Source: Thermodesulfobacteriota bacterium (lineage in GTDB: Bacteria; Desulfobacterota; WTBG01; CAIYCZ01; CAIRTM01). From it: DNA of 39,461 nt. Both the position numbers and the translations under genes were made by a program. The first letter of the stretch is position 1, and every line of letters starts with the position of its first letter. The stretch spans positions 1-39,461 of the forward strand of contig JANQFE010000141.1 of NCBI GenBank assembly GCA_028278025.1, in the 5' to 3' direction. The notes beneath the pieces are model-generated. The model made no database searches, had not been told where the DNA came from, and saw only the letters and a list, made by a program, of their open reading frames with translations. Positions 24,306 to 33,297 of this stretch are shown piece after piece.

Positions 24306-24467
24306 CCGAACAATTATTATACTTATTGGTTGTTTAGCCGGGAAAAAACCTTGTGAAATGGAGAAGTGAATAAAAGATATATGATAATATTATTTTATGT
24401 CAAATTTTTTATTGCCATAATGTGTATTTTATCTGTAATATCAGCAACTACCTGTTGAATATATTAT
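24306..24467 (-). repeat. attI/Pc-like segment, inner copy of a 162-bp direct repeat
   Basis: This 162-bp segment matches 28388-28549 at 159 of 162 positions with no gaps. On the cassette strand the identity stops at GTTCGG, a G-TTRRRY-type crossover core, immediately before a different cassette in each copy. That is what an attI recombination point should look like. It carries a Pc-like promoter. Confidence 0.8.
24376..24403 (-). promoter_or_regulatory. Pc-like cassette promoter (inner copy)
   Basis: Minus strand: TTGACA (complement of 24398-24403), 16 bp, TATATC (complement of 24376-24381). It points into the ArsN2-like cassette about 80 bp away. The -35 is perfect and the -10 is moderate. 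Confidence 0.6.
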
Positions 24468-24480
24468 AGAAAAAATAAGA

Positions 24481-24568
24481 AAAAATAGGGACAGCGCCTA
24501 TTATTCTGCTGACTGCTGGGTCAATAAATAGGCACTGTCCCTATTTATCCCTATTTATCCTATTTATC
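24481..24568. repeat. GGGACAG inverted repeat with short tandem tail
   Basis: Arms 24483-24502 and 24526-24546 (AAATAGGGACAGxGCCTATT) pair with one central mismatch around a 23-nt loop. About three copies of a CCTATTTAT unit follow. It is related to the palindrome at 20877. It lies after the 306-residue gene, where an attC would be expected, and none is visible there. Confidence 0.7.
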
Positions 24569-24597
24569 CGATATTTGAATATCCTCCTTGGATAAAC

Positions 24598-25518
24598 TTA
24601 TTCGCTGAGTTGTGCATTTGGGAATACTTGCCAAGTGTTGTCATAATTAGCGTTGCAGCGTTTACATGGAACGCGATAGTCACGTAATCCATAACGTACA
24701 AGAACAAATCGTTCGTCCATGCAAGCTGAACATTTAGCACGATATCCAGATGCCTTGCGTTCTTTTTGAAGCTTTGAAGTAACTTTGACGTCGTATGCGC
24801 AACCGATGTCATCATGCAAAGGTGCGTAGTTGCGGTGTTTACCGGTTGGGAAATGTAACTCTTCAACAGAAGGGCGACTAATATTAAAGAGTTTTCGAAA
24901 AAAACCAGGTTCGGAATGCGCAGTAGGATTAGACAGGTTAATTAGTTCCTGGGACTTAGATGATATTAGCACCGATTGGGAAGAGTCACGCATGCCATGT
25001 TTTTGAAGATTTACTTGTTTCTTGTTGTAATTATACAGAATTTCTATTCCAAAATAGTCCTTTAGAAAATCTGATGGAACAATACCCAGCTGAGGGATTC
25101 CATTTTCAGCTGGTGTCCATATCATCGGAACATGCCCTTGTTGTATTTTGTATTCTGAACGCCCTAGCATATTTTGGTTTTCATTTAAACTGATGACTTT
25201 TTGCGGAATATACTTAAACAATACTTCTTGGAATAATTTAGAGCGATCTGGATCAATTGGCATCGGAAAAACCAAGCCGACATATTCTCCAATAGCATCT
25301 TGTACGCTTCTGACAAATGGCAACAATGCATCTAAAGAGGACTCGATACGGTTAAGCTTTCTTTCCACTTCATTTACATTTTTTGAAAGAACATAAATAC
25401 CTGAATTCAATTTCTGAAAGTTTTTTTCAATGTCCTTTCTAGATTTTGACGAAGCAAGCCAAGAATGAATACTTACTAGACCTGATGTAACACCAAAAGC
25501 GTCTAAAATAATACTCAT
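24598..25518 (-). CDS. Cassette-region protein of unknown function with C-terminal zinc ribbon
   Basis: A 306-residue protein I do not recognise. The N terminus is a hydrophobic helix (SIILDAFGVTSGLVSIHSWLA) followed by a coiled coil (about 27-75, IEKNFQKLNSGIYVLSKNVNEVERKLNRIESSL). The middle is unassigned, and the C terminus holds a zinc ribbon, CSAC (263-266) and CKRC (285-288). A membrane-anchored or oligomeric sensor plus a nucleic-acid-type ribbon is a layout often met in anti-phage proteins, but I cannot name a system. GAGGT lies eight bases before the ATG. A group II intron sits in its upstream leader, so intron splicing would be needed for a full-length transcript from the outer promoter. 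Confidence 0.7.
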   Translation of the reverse strand: MSIILDAFGVTSGLVSIHSWLASSKSRKDIEKNFQKLNSGIYVLSKNVNEVERKLNRIESSLDALLPFVRSVQDAIGEYVGLVFPMPIDPDRSKLFQEVLFKYIPQKVISLNENQNMLGRSEYKIQQGHVPMIWTPAENGIPQLGIVPSDFLKDYFGIEILYNYNKKQVNLQKHGMRDSSQSVLISSKSQELINLSNPTAHSEPGFFRKLFNISRPSVEELHFPTGKHRNYAPLHDDIGCAYDVKVTSKLQKERKASGYRAKCSACMDERFVLVRYGLRDYRVPCKRCNANYDNTWQVFPNAQLSE

Positions 25519-25592
25519 TGAATTTACCTCAGTAGTCTATATCTTGCATAGACCGAGTAGGTCAGGGGCGTTACCGCCCCGTTCCCCTCTAA

Positions 25593-25626
25593 GAACCGTA
25601 CGTGAAAGTTTCCCTTCATACGGCTC
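25593..25626 (-). ncRNA. Group II intron domain V
   Basis: The 34-nt catalytic hairpin begins GAGCCGTATGAAGG and ends CACGTACGGTTC, with the paired GAGCCGTAC-type stem and the internal bulge typical of domain V. It fixes the strand and 3' end of the intron. Confidence 0.9.
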
Positions 25627-25676
25627 AAGCCTCTCAAAAGCAACCCCTGTGGGGCGGCCCGGCTGTTATTACCCTC

Positions 25677-27230
25677 CTAGGCAGCAGCCAGAGCCCGTGT
25701 TTCCCGGGATGACAAACCTGCCAGCAGTGTGCTCTGCTTATCATGCCTTCGTGTCCAAAAGTATTTTGACCATTTGGGCAGATAGGGATTTGCTTCTGCA
25801 ATTATTTTCCTATGTCTTCTGATTCCTATGGAACTAACCCGCAGGACTTGATATACTTGTTTTCGTCCCTTGGCGGTTTTGCTCGATACGGCGAACACAT
25901 GTTTTCGCCCGGTGGCTGACCAATACCGCTTAATCAGCCATCCTTTGGGCTTGTTCTGGTGTCGCCGTCTCAGCATGCGCCACAGTTGTTGAAACACATA
26001 GGTATCTATACGATTAAAGGCTTCCGATGCCACCACATGGCGGTGGTAGTGTGCCCAACCTCGAAGCGTTTGATTCAGCTTCTTGATCAGTACCGGCATC
26101 GGCGCACTGACGTGTGTGCGGATTAATGTTCCCAGCTTTCCTGTTAGGGCGAGGACTCCCTGTTTTGCCGGTGTGATGTGCAGTACACGACCGTGCTTGC
26201 GAAAGCTTTGTCCGAGGAATGTAAATCCATCTCTGATATAGCTGATTGTGGTCTTTTCTGGTGACAGGGCAAGTCCACGTTCAGCCAGAAACGCTTCCAC
26301 CGTTGCTTTGATGTGCTTGTCCAGTAATCGTTTTGACTTACCGGTGATAATGAAGTCATCAGCGTAACGGATGAAATTGACACGTGATCTGCGGGGAACT
26401 GCACCTTTTACGGCTTCCTCCAGACCATCCAATGTCATGTTCGCACGGGTGGGGCTGATGATACCACCCTGCGGCGTTCCTTTTCGTGTCGGATACATGA
26501 TGCCGTTTTCAACATATCCGGCCCTGAGCCATTTACCAAGAACTGTTTTGTCCATCGGGATGTTTTGTTCCAACCAGTCATGTGAGATATTGTCATAACA
26601 GCCCGTGATATCACCTTCCAATACCCATGTTGCCGAATTGGGCTTTGACAGAGCATTAAACACTGCAGCTACCGCATCAGCACATGAGCGGCCTTCACGA
26701 AAGCCGTACGAGTTCCTATCGGCTGTGGTTTCCGCAATCGGTGCCAGTGCCAGTTTATGCAAAGCCTGCATGGCCCTGTCCTTTATGGTCGGTATTGATA
26801 AGGGTCTTTTCTTACCATTTTTCTTGGCAATATATATTCGCCTCAGGGACTGAGGTTTGTAGCCACGGCTGTGCAGGCTGTATACAGCCCGCCATTTGGC
26901 TCGGGCACCGTGCCACAGGATGCCGTCTACGCCGGGGGTATTCTTCCCTTTGTTGGAGGTCACCCGTTTCACAGCCAGTAACCTGGCGTAGAACGAGCGG
27001 GTAAGCAGGTACTGCAATGCTTTTACCTTATTCCACCTGCCTTCCTGTACAGCCTGTACGATACGCACCTGCAGCCTTCTGACCTGCCGCCGTACATAGA
27101 TCCAGTCTATGCTGTTCCATTTCTTTGCGGCGTCGATGAGTGCACCGGCACCATGGGCCATCATTTGCTTTCTCATCTTAAAAGGTTCTACCTGTTCTCT
27201 CGTACTGAGACACCTGTTGGACGTCTGCAC
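25677..27230 (-). CDS. ltrA: Group II intron reverse transcriptase/maturase
   Basis: The 517-residue intron-encoded protein that splices and mobilises the intron. Reverse transcriptase blocks are complete: NTPGVDGILW (97-106), RRIYIAKKNGKKRPLSIPTIKDRAMQ (130-155), SYGFREGRSCADAV, GTPQGGIISP (251-260) and the catalytic YADD (289-292). A maturase (X) domain follows (TLRGWAHYHRH, about 400). The end, ANPYLPKWSKYFWTRRH, is where relatives carry an HNH endonuclease, but here the protein stops about 20 residues later with no CxxC pair, so it is an endonuclease-minus form or a truncation. The GTG start at 27230 is uncertain; an ATG 18 codons in (MRKQMMAHG) is an alternative. Confidence 0.9.
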   Translation of the reverse strand: MQTSNRCLSTREQVEPFKMRKQMMAHGAGALIDAAKKWNSIDWIYVRRQVRRLQVRIVQAVQEGRWNKVKALQYLLTRSFYARLLAVKRVTSNKGKNTPGVDGILWHGARAKWRAVYSLHSRGYKPQSLRRIYIAKKNGKKRPLSIPTIKDRAMQALHKLALAPIAETTADRNSYGFREGRSCADAVAAVFNALSKPNSATWVLEGDITGCYDNISHDWLEQNIPMDKTVLGKWLRAGYVENGIMYPTRKGTPQGGIISPTRANMTLDGLEEAVKGAVPRRSRVNFIRYADDFIITGKSKRLLDKHIKATVEAFLAERGLALSPEKTTISYIRDGFTFLGQSFRKHGRVLHITPAKQGVLALTGKLGTLIRTHVSAPMPVLIKKLNQTLRGWAHYHRHVVASEAFNRIDTYVFQQLWRMLRRRHQNKPKGWLIKRYWSATGRKHVFAVSSKTAKGRKQVYQVLRVSSIGIRRHRKIIAEANPYLPKWSKYFWTRRHDKQSTLLAGLSSRETRALAAA

Positions 27231-27827
27231 GCTGTTCGCCGAAGCTGTTGCTTGCGGCTTTCACGTTGAGCCATATTGCATGCTCTATTCCCGACATTAC
27301 ACCGGGACATTTGCTTCTTCCAACCTCTTTCTCCCGCCACTTCCTCAGCATGCCTTACGGTTTTGCCTGCCCGGTATTGTACCGGGCGAAGCTGCGGGGT
27401 TACTACGTTCTGCATAATCGACCATATTCATGGACAACTTAGGTGGAACCTGGACGCCGGTGGCTTAGGGGGTCCCGTGCAGGCACGTTAGCGACCTGCA
27501 GCCTCGCCACTCGTGCTGACACATCCGCAGCACGCTTTTGACCTGTTAATCCCGGTAGGTCTGTTGCTCGCTTGACGACGCGTGAGGTTCTTTGATTATT
27601 CTCACCCTATTGTCCTGACCCTTGCCCTTATCCGCAACGGGATTCTCCGGGTGGGTGTCTGCCTCGCGGCTTCTACCCGATTCGGTACTTTATCGGACGG
27701 GCTTCATACCCGCTGCACATCCCACAGCACGCATGCCGTCCCAGGCTACTGACGGGGACACGTCAGGTGTTCTAAGATATTGACTTCTCCGACTCTTAAC
27801 ACATTCGATTATGCAACTTCGTATCGC

Positions 27828-27888
27828 AAATAACGTTTGGCATCAGCGGCCCGAGGTACGAGGGTTCGACTGAATGCCATTGTTCGGC
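27828..27888 (-). other. attC site of the membrane-protein cassette (short form)
   Basis: On the cassette strand it opens GCCGAAC and closes at GTTATTT, 61 bp in total. The inner arms AATGGCATTCAG and CTGATGCCAAAC are nearly exact complements, giving a classic attC of minimal length. The bases after the final G belong to the next cassette, which explains the imperfect closing heptamer. Confidence 0.85.
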
Positions 27889-27899
27889 ATGTACCGAAA

Positions 27900-28361
27900 T
27901 CACAAATGATTGACAACACCAATAAGTAGAGCACAGCAACAGACAAGTCCAATGAATGTGAATGGAACATGTAAAATCGTGAGTCTGTCAAACTGCGTTG
28001 CATACCATTCCGTATGGCATTTATCGTATTCTCCAAATGGCCTGAAGTCCGAAGCAAATAGTTCTTTTTCCATTCGGGTGGCAATCTTGTAGAAATATTC
28101 TGTTGCCTTGAAGTAGCCGATGTGGAATCGGAACAAAAAAATCGTGAACAATAAACCAAATAGTGGAACGACAACATCTGTAGCAACCTCACCTTTTGGC
28201 AGATTGACTGCCCATACGCCTAACAGAGCCATTCCTTGTACAACAGACATAACTCGCACTGTTAGACTCGCATTCGAGTAGTGTCGTATTGTGTTGCATG
28301 TTTCTGCATATGCTGGAAGTCCTTGACTGTCAGTCTCAGATATGGTCTCACGCTCAGTCAT
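27900..28361 (-). CDS. Small integral membrane protein, first cassette of the array
   Basis: A 153-residue protein with three strong hydrophobic segments (about 35-56, 63-83 and 130-151) and a cytoplasmic-looking helical stretch between the second and third (YFKATEYFYKIATRMEKELF). I do not recognise the family; SLATT-like small membrane effectors have a comparable size and plan. It lies first after the outer attI/Pc-like segment and ends 12 bp before its attC. Expression from Pc is likely. Function unknown. Confidence 0.68.
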   Translation of the reverse strand: MTERETISETDSQGLPAYAETCNTIRHYSNASLTVRVMSVVQGMALLGVWAVNLPKGEVATDVVVPLFGLLFTIFLFRFHIGYFKATEYFYKIATRMEKELFASDFRPFGEYDKCHTEWYATQFDRLTILHVPFTFIGLVCCCALLIGVVNHL

Positions 28362-28387
28362 AGGTTATTCTGCTTTTCCTTTTTTCG

Positions 28388-28549
28388 CCGAACAATTATT
28401 ATACTTATTGGTTGTTTAGCCGGGAAAAAACCTTGTGAAATGGAGAAGTGAATAAAAGATATATTAGAATATTGTTTTATGTCAAATTTTTTATTGCCAT
28501 AATGTGTATTTTATCTGTAATATCAGCAACTACCTGTTGAATATATTAT
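28388..28549 (-). repeat. attI/Pc-like segment, outer copy of the 162-bp direct repeat
   Basis: This copy sits between the broken integrase gene and the first cassette, the normal place of attI. It matches the inner copy at 159 of 162 positions and ends at the same GTTCGG core before the membrane-protein cassette. Beyond its right end the sequence leads into the intI start, which the inner copy lacks. Confidence 0.82.
28458..28485 (-). promoter_or_regulatory. Pc-like cassette promoter (outer copy)
   Basis: Minus strand: TTGACA (complement of 28480-28485), 16 bp, TATATC (complement of 28458-28463), directed toward the membrane-protein cassette. Same elements as the inner copy. Confidence 0.6.
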
Positions 28550-28570
28550 TAAATATTGTCCATTACTGCT

Positions 28571-28703
28571 ATGCATAAGAAGACGTTATCGGATTTTCAA
28601 AGCTATCTTAAAGAAAAAGGTATTGTTCCGGAAAAACAGATTTCCTTTTATGCCGGATGCCCTTGACCGAAAATACCTCGGAACCGGGAAAAAATGGTGC
28701 TGA
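28571..28703 (+). pseudogene. intI: Integron integrase remnant (internal deletion and frameshift)
   Basis: Integron integrases are tyrosine recombinases that insert and shuffle cassettes. Here an ATG opens MHKKTLSDFQSYLKEKG and continues IVPEKQISFYAG, matching the start of IntI proteins from environmental bacteria, and hits a stop after 31 codons. In another frame, overlapping from 28650, the DNA encodes MPDALDRKYLGTGKKW, which matches the IntI-specific patch (LPxALxRKYPxAxxEW) normally found near residue 200. The roughly 150 residues between, and the catalytic C-terminal part, are gone, so an internal deletion joined the two pieces out of frame. The gene reads away from the cassettes, as it should. 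Two independent matches in order make the call firm; no recombinase activity can remain. Confidence 0.85.
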
Positions 28704-28807
28704 ACATTTTCTTTGATATTTTTATATTCAGCAGTTGTTTTTGCTAAAACGGATACTATTACGGCTTACAGTCTGAATAACAGGTTATTATTGGAAAGGA
28801 CATTACA

Positions 28808-29965
28808 CTAGGCCTTTTCAATAAGTTTTCTGAAACGGGCAAAAAGATATGATGCGTCATGAGGTCCCGGAGAGGCCTCGGGATGATATTGGAGAGAAAA
28901 CATGGGCTCTTTTTTATGTTGTATGCCTTCTATAGTCTGATCGTTTAGGTTAATATGGGTAACCTCAATCTTTGAGCTGTTGATTGTAGTATTATCAACT
29001 GCAAAGTTATGATTTTGAGAGGTGATTTCAATCTTTCCTGTTTCTAAATCCTTTACCGGATGATTGCAGCCATGATGACCGAACTTGAGACGGTATGTTT
29101 GCGCGCCTGATGCAAGACCAAGAATCTGGTGTCCCAAACAGATGCCCATAACGGGCACCTTACCGATAAGTGTACGAGCATGCTCGATTGCATAGGTAAC
29201 GGCTGCAGGATCTGCCGGGCCGTTTGATAGGAAAACACCGTCAGGTTTTTGTTTGAGCACATCCTGTGCTGAGGTTCGGGCAGGTACAACTACCACGTTC
29301 ATACCGCTCAGGCGCATCCGGCGCAGGATATTCCACTTGATACCGAAATCATAGGCAATTATTTTTAGATCAGCAGGGGGCAATTTACCGGCAATACCCC
29401 ATGACCTGGTAAGCCGGCCTTTTTCATCCCAGGCAAAGGACTTTTTACATGAAACCTTGCAGGCATAATCCTGTCCGTCAAGGCCCTCCCAGGCCTTTGC
29501 CGCATCTACGGCTTCACGTTCCGAGAGTTTCTGAGTAGTAGACATATACCCTTTTAAGGTACCTTTGTCTCGCAACGTGCTTGTCAATGCCCGTGTATCA
29601 ATGCCTGCAAGTGCCGGAATTTTATGGCGCTGTAAGAAGGCTGCCAGAGACTCTTCTTTCCGCCAGCTGCTGGGTTCATTAATTTCATGGGTTATGAAAC
29701 CATTGGCAAAACATTTATGTGATTCCATATCCGGAAGATTAATACCGGTATTGCCGATTTCAGGATAAGTCATGGTTACGAGCTGACCGTTATACGATGG
29801 GTCACTTAAGATTTCCTGATATCCTGTCATGCCCGTGTTAAAAACAACTTCACCGATAGCATCGACTAAAGCTCCGGCTGAATATCCCCGATAGATTGTG
29901 CCGTCTTCCAGAGCCAGAAAGGCTTTTTTTTCTCTCTTTGCTTTCCAATTCCACTTTTTATGCAT
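28808..29965 (-). CDS. carA: Carbamoyl phosphate synthase small subunit
   Basis: The glutamine amidotransferase subunit of carbamoyl phosphate synthase: it releases ammonia from glutamine for the large subunit, feeding pyrimidine and arginine synthesis. The 385-residue protein has the N-terminal CPSase small domain (AFLALEDGTIYRG, GMTGYQEILSDPSY) and a class I glutamine amidotransferase domain with the catalytic triad Cys276 (GICLGHQ), His361 and Glu363 (YHPEASPGP). The first 13 residues are an extra basic leader compared with many relatives. It follows carB by about 50 bp on the same strand. Its stop is about 100 bp from the integron remnant, so the insertion did not damage it. Confidence 0.96.
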   Translation of the reverse strand: MHKKWNWKAKREKKAFLALEDGTIYRGYSAGALVDAIGEVVFNTGMTGYQEILSDPSYNGQLVTMTYPEIGNTGINLPDMESHKCFANGFITHEINEPSSWRKEESLAAFLQRHKIPALAGIDTRALTSTLRDKGTLKGYMSTTQKLSEREAVDAAKAWEGLDGQDYACKVSCKKSFAWDEKGRLTRSWGIAGKLPPADLKIIAYDFGIKWNILRRMRLSGMNVVVVPARTSAQDVLKQKPDGVFLSNGPADPAAVTYAIEHARTLIGKVPVMGICLGHQILGLASGAQTYRLKFGHHGCNHPVKDLETGKIEITSQNHNFAVDNTTINSSKIEVTHINLNDQTIEGIQHKKEPMFSLQYHPEASPGPHDASYLFARFRKLIEKA

Positions 29966-30015
29966 AACTTTTACGTCTTCATATGCTTGTTAGCATGTAA
30001 GATGATTATACATAC

Positions 30016-33000
30016 TTAGTTATCTAACGATTTTAAATTCTTAACATGTATAGAGGGTGCATGCCTGTGGTATTCCTGCAAGCTGCAGACTTCCATCTGT
30101 TTAAAGGAACGCAATGTCTCAAGGCCCTGGATAGCTGCCCGCAGTCCATCCAGGGTGGTGGTAATTGGAATACCACGCAGGACAGAGTGTGCCCGTATCC
30201 TGATTTCATCCCGTTTGGGTAATGCACCTTCCGATGGTGAATTGATGATCCAGTTTACGTTACGCTCCTCGATCATATCGATAACGTTTGGGCGTCCTTG
30301 CGATACTCTAAACATTGCTTGACTTTTAATGCCGGCATCACGCAGCACAGTGCTTGTGCCCTGGGTCGAATAGATGGTAAAACCCAGGTCAGAAAGTTTT
30401 TGTGCAAGCGGGATAAGCGCGTCTTTATCGGCATCACGAACACTGACAAAAATATTACCTGATTGCGGTATTGCATTGCCGGCAGCAATCTGACTTTTAA
30501 GAAATGATATACCGTGCGACACATCAATTCCCATAACCTCACCGGTTGATTTCATTTCGGGTGTTAACACTACATCTATACCTGGAAACTTTACAAAAGG
30601 GAATACAGCCTCTTTAACTGAGTAGTATTTGGGAATAATTTCCTGCGTAAAGCCAAGATCCTTTAATGTATACCCTACCATAACAAGTGAGGCAAGTTTA
30701 GCAAGAGGCACACCAATTGCTTTGCTTACAAAAGGGATAGTACGGGAAGCTCGCGGATTTACTTCAAGTACATACACTTCATTATCCTTAATCGCGTACT
30801 GAACATTCATAAGGCCACTTACTTTCAATTCTTTAGCCATTTTGAAGGTGTACTCTTTAATTGTTTCCTTGGCCTGTTCCGAAAGATGTGGGGCCGGAAT
30901 AATACAGGCACTGTCACCGGAATGGACACCGGCAAGTTCAACGTGTTCCATGATCGCACCGATCACCGTAGTTTCACCGTCTGAAAGGCAGTCAACATCG
31001 ACCTCAACGGCATCCTCAAGGTAGCGGTCAATCAGAACCGGCCGTTGTTCAGAAACCTCTACTGCTTCTGCCATATATTGCCTGAGACCGTTCATGTCAT
31101 AGACAATCACCATCGCACGTCCACCAAGCACGAATGAAGGGCGCAGCAGAACCGGAAAACCGATGGCAGCGGCTATTTTTTCTGCTTCTGTAAGGCTGGT
31201 AGCGATACCGTTATCCGGTTGTTTGATCTGAAGTCTGGAGGCAAGCTGTTTAAAAAAGTCACGGTCTTCAGCAGCTTCGATACTTGAAGGGTTTGTCCCT
31301 ATAATATGAACACCATTTTTTTCAAGATCATGAGCAAGATTGAGGGGCGTCTGTCCGCCAAATTGGGCAACAACCCCCCAGCATTTTTCACGGTGGTAGA
31401 TATGCAGGATATCTTCAAGGGTGAGCGGCTCAAAATAAAGCTTGTCACTGGTATCGTAATCAGTACTGACGGTTTCAGGGTTACAGTTAACCATTATGGT
31501 TTCAAAGCCTGCCTCCCGCAACGCAAAAGAAGCCTGTACGCAGCAGTAATCAAATTCGATACCCTGACCGATACGGTTTGGACCGCTGCCTATAATCATA
31601 ACTTTTTTATGCTCATCGGGCTTGCTTTCATCAATGTGACCATATGTTGAATAAAAATAAGGCGTATAGGCTTTAAACTCGGCTGCACAAGTATCAACCA
31701 GCCCGTAAACCGGCAGGAGAGCAATAGCTTCACGCGCTTTGCGAACGGCATCTTCAGAGCAGTTAAGTAAAAAGGCAATTTGTCTATCTGAGTAACCCAT
31801 TTCTTTGGTCTGTTGAAAAAGGGCAACATCATTTTTAAGATTCTCGATAGAGCCTGCTGATTTTATTTCATCCTCAAAATAGACGAGCTCTTCCAGGTGA
31901 GCCAAAAACCAGGGATCTATGCTTGTAAGCTCATAGAGCTTTTCAATACTCCAGCCGCGTTTAAATGCCGTATGAATCATAAAAATTCTGGAAGCATTCG
32001 GTTTGTGAAGCTTATGATGCAGTTCTTCGTCTGATAAAGATTCACATTGCGCAGTTTTGCCGTCAGCACCAAATCCAGCCTGGCCGGTTTCAAGAGAACG
32101 GATGGCTTTTTGAAAAGACTGTTTAAACGTTTTTCCGATTCCCATGGCTTCACCAACAGATTTCATCTGTGTACCAAGCGTATCATCTGCTGCGGTAAAC
32201 TTTTCAAAGGCAAAACGCGGGACTTTCGTTACTACATAATCAATGGTTGGTTCAAAGCATGCAGGTGTTTCACGAGTTATGTCATTGAGAATCTCATCCA
32301 ATGTATATCCGATTGCCAGTTTTGCAGCTATCTTGGCAATAGGAAAACCGGTCGCCTTTGATGCCAAGGCACTCGAACGTGATACTCGCGGATTCATTTC
32401 AATGATTATAAGCCGGCCATCTTTCGGATTTACTGCAAATTGTACATTCGAGCCTCCGGTCTCAACCCCAATTTCACACATCACTGCAAGGGCTTTGTCC
32501 CGCATGATTTGATATTCACGATCTGTCAATGTCTGGGCCGGGGCAACCGTAATGCTGTCCCCGGTATGGATGCCCATGGGATCGAGGTTCTCAATGGAAC
32601 AGATTATTACTGCATTGTCGTTTCTATCGCGCATTACTTCCAGCTCATATTCTTTCCATCCCAGCACGGATTCCTCAATAAGAATTTCAGATATCGGGCT
32701 GTAAAAGAGTCCGCGGCTTGCAATTTCTTCAAACTCAAATTCATTATACGCTATGCCGCCTCCGGTTCCGCCTAAAGTAAAGCCTGGCCTAATGATCAGC
32801 GGATATGAACCTATTTCATCTCTAACTTTGCGGGCTTCATCCATTGAATGGACAGAAGCACTTTTGGGCATATCAAGACCGATGTTCATCATGGCGGCTT
32901 TAAAGAGATTGCGGTCTTCAGCCTTTTCAATAACATCTGCCCGTGCTCCGATCATTTCAAGATTATAGCGCTCAAGCACTTTGGTCCTGCTCAATTCCAT

Positions 33001-33297
33001 GGCAAGATTAAGTGCGGTTTGGCCTCCCAGGGTCGGCAGCAGAGCATCCGGTCTTTCTCGGCGGATGATTTCTACCACGATATCATGATGAAGGGGTTCT
33101 ATGTAGGTACGATCAGCAAATTCCGGGTCTGTCATGATTGTGGCAGGATTGCTGTTAACAAGCACAACTTCAAAGCCCTCTTCTTTAAGAGCTTTGCATG
33201 CCTGAACGCCGGAATAATCGAATTCACAGGCCTGCCCGATAACAATAGGACCTGAACCTATTAGTAAAATCTTTTTTATGTCGGTTCTCTTTGGCAT
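30016..33297 (-). CDS. carB: Carbamoyl phosphate synthase large subunit
   Basis: The large subunit that makes carbamoyl phosphate from bicarbonate, ammonia and two ATP. I start it at [17 protein letters not shown], where the family begins; a longer reading adds 50 residues of unrelated composition. The 1093-residue product has the duplicated carboxyphosphate/carbamate synthetase halves, each with its own GSGP..GQ..EFDY motif and ATP-grasp core ([12 protein letters not shown] in the first, [11 protein letters not shown] in the second). An oligomerisation region and a C-terminal MGS-like allosteric domain ([25 protein letters not shown]) complete it. Length and order are normal. It lies 230 bp after purF and 50 bp before carA on one strand, probably one transcript. 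Confidence 0.96.
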   Translation of the reverse strand: MPKRTDIKKILLIGSGPIVIGQACEFDYSGVQACKALKEEGFEVVLVNSNPATIMTDPEFADRTYIEPLHHDIVVEIIRRERPDALLPTLGGQTALNLAMELSRTKVLERYNLEMIGARADVIEKAEDRNLFKAAMMNIGLDMPKSASVHSMDEARKVRDEIGSYPLIIRPGFTLGGTGGGIAYNEFEFEEIASRGLFYSPISEILIEESVLGWKEYELEVMRDRNDNAVIICSIENLDPMGIHTGDSITVAPAQTLTDREYQIMRDKALAVMCEIGVETGGSNVQFAVNPKDGRLIIIEMNPRVSRSSALASKATGFPIAKIAAKLAIGYTLDEILNDITRETPACFEPTIDYVVTKVPRFAFEKFTAADDTLGTQMKSVGEAMGIGKTFKQSFQKAIRSLETGQAGFGADGKTAQCESLSDEELHHKLHKPNASRIFMIHTAFKRGWSIEKLYELTSIDPWFLAHLEELVYFEDEIKSAGSIENLKNDVALFQQTKEMGYSDRQIAFLLNCSEDAVRKAREAIALLPVYGLVDTCAAEFKAYTPYFYSTYGHIDESKPDEHKKVMIIGSGPNRIGQGIEFDYCCVQASFALREAGFETIMVNCNPETVSTDYDTSDKLYFEPLTLEDILHIYHREKCWGVVAQFGGQTPLNLAHDLEKNGVHIIGTNPSSIEAAEDRDFFKQLASRLQIKQPDNGIATSLTEAEKIAAAIGFPVLLRPSFVLGGRAMVIVYDMNGLRQYMAEAVEVSEQRPVLIDRYLEDAVEVDVDCLSDGETTVIGAIMEHVELAGVHSGDSACIIPAPHLSEQAKETIKEYTFKMAKELKVSGLMNVQYAIKDNEVYVLEVNPRASRTIPFVSKAIGVPLAKLASLVMVGYTLKDLGFTQEIIPKYYSVKEAVFPFVKFPGIDVVLTPEMKSTGEVMGIDVSHGISFLKSQIAAGNAIPQSGNIFVSVRDADKDALIPLAQKLSDLGFTIYSTQGTSTVLRDAGIKSQAMFRVSQGRPNVIDMIEERNVNWIINSPSEGALPKRDEIRIRAHSVLRGIPITTTLDGLRAAIQGLETLRSFKQMEVCSLQEYHRHAPSIHVKNLKSLDN

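Larger units (their letters stand above)
25550..27761 (-). mobile_element. Group II intron
   Basis: A complete-looking group II intron on the minus strand. The 5' end is placed at GTGTCCCCGTCAG (5' G at about 27761). A structured RNA region of about 530 nt precedes the intron-encoded protein, and a textbook 34-nt domain V lies at 25593-25626. A domain VI hairpin (GGGGCG-gtaa-CGCCCC) and the 3' end follow near 25545-25556. Both ends are uncertain by about ten bases. It sits in the leader of the 306-residue gene, some 65 bp downstream of an attC on the cassette strand. Confidence 0.85.
21787..28703 (-). mobile_element. Decayed chromosomal integron: attC array, two attI/Pc-like segments, intI remnant
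   Basis: All genes from 21874 to 28361 run leftward, and four are followed at or near their stop codon by attC-type sites (RYYYAAC ... GTTRRRY). At the right end a broken IntI-like gene reads rightward from 28571, with an attI/promoter-like segment between it and the first cassette. This is the standard integron layout. A second copy of that segment lies inside the array, and a group II intron interrupts one cassette leader. The integrase is clearly non-functional. Bounds are the leftmost attC and the last recognisable integrase codon. Confidence 0.8.

Noticed and set aside
27830..27880. tRNA-like GGTTCGAC segment
   Set aside because: There is no acceptor or anticodon stem around it; the sequence is explained by the attC site.
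32848..33255. 135-codon plus-strand frame opposite carB
   Set aside because: It is antisense to a strongly conserved part of carB and shows no family resemblance.
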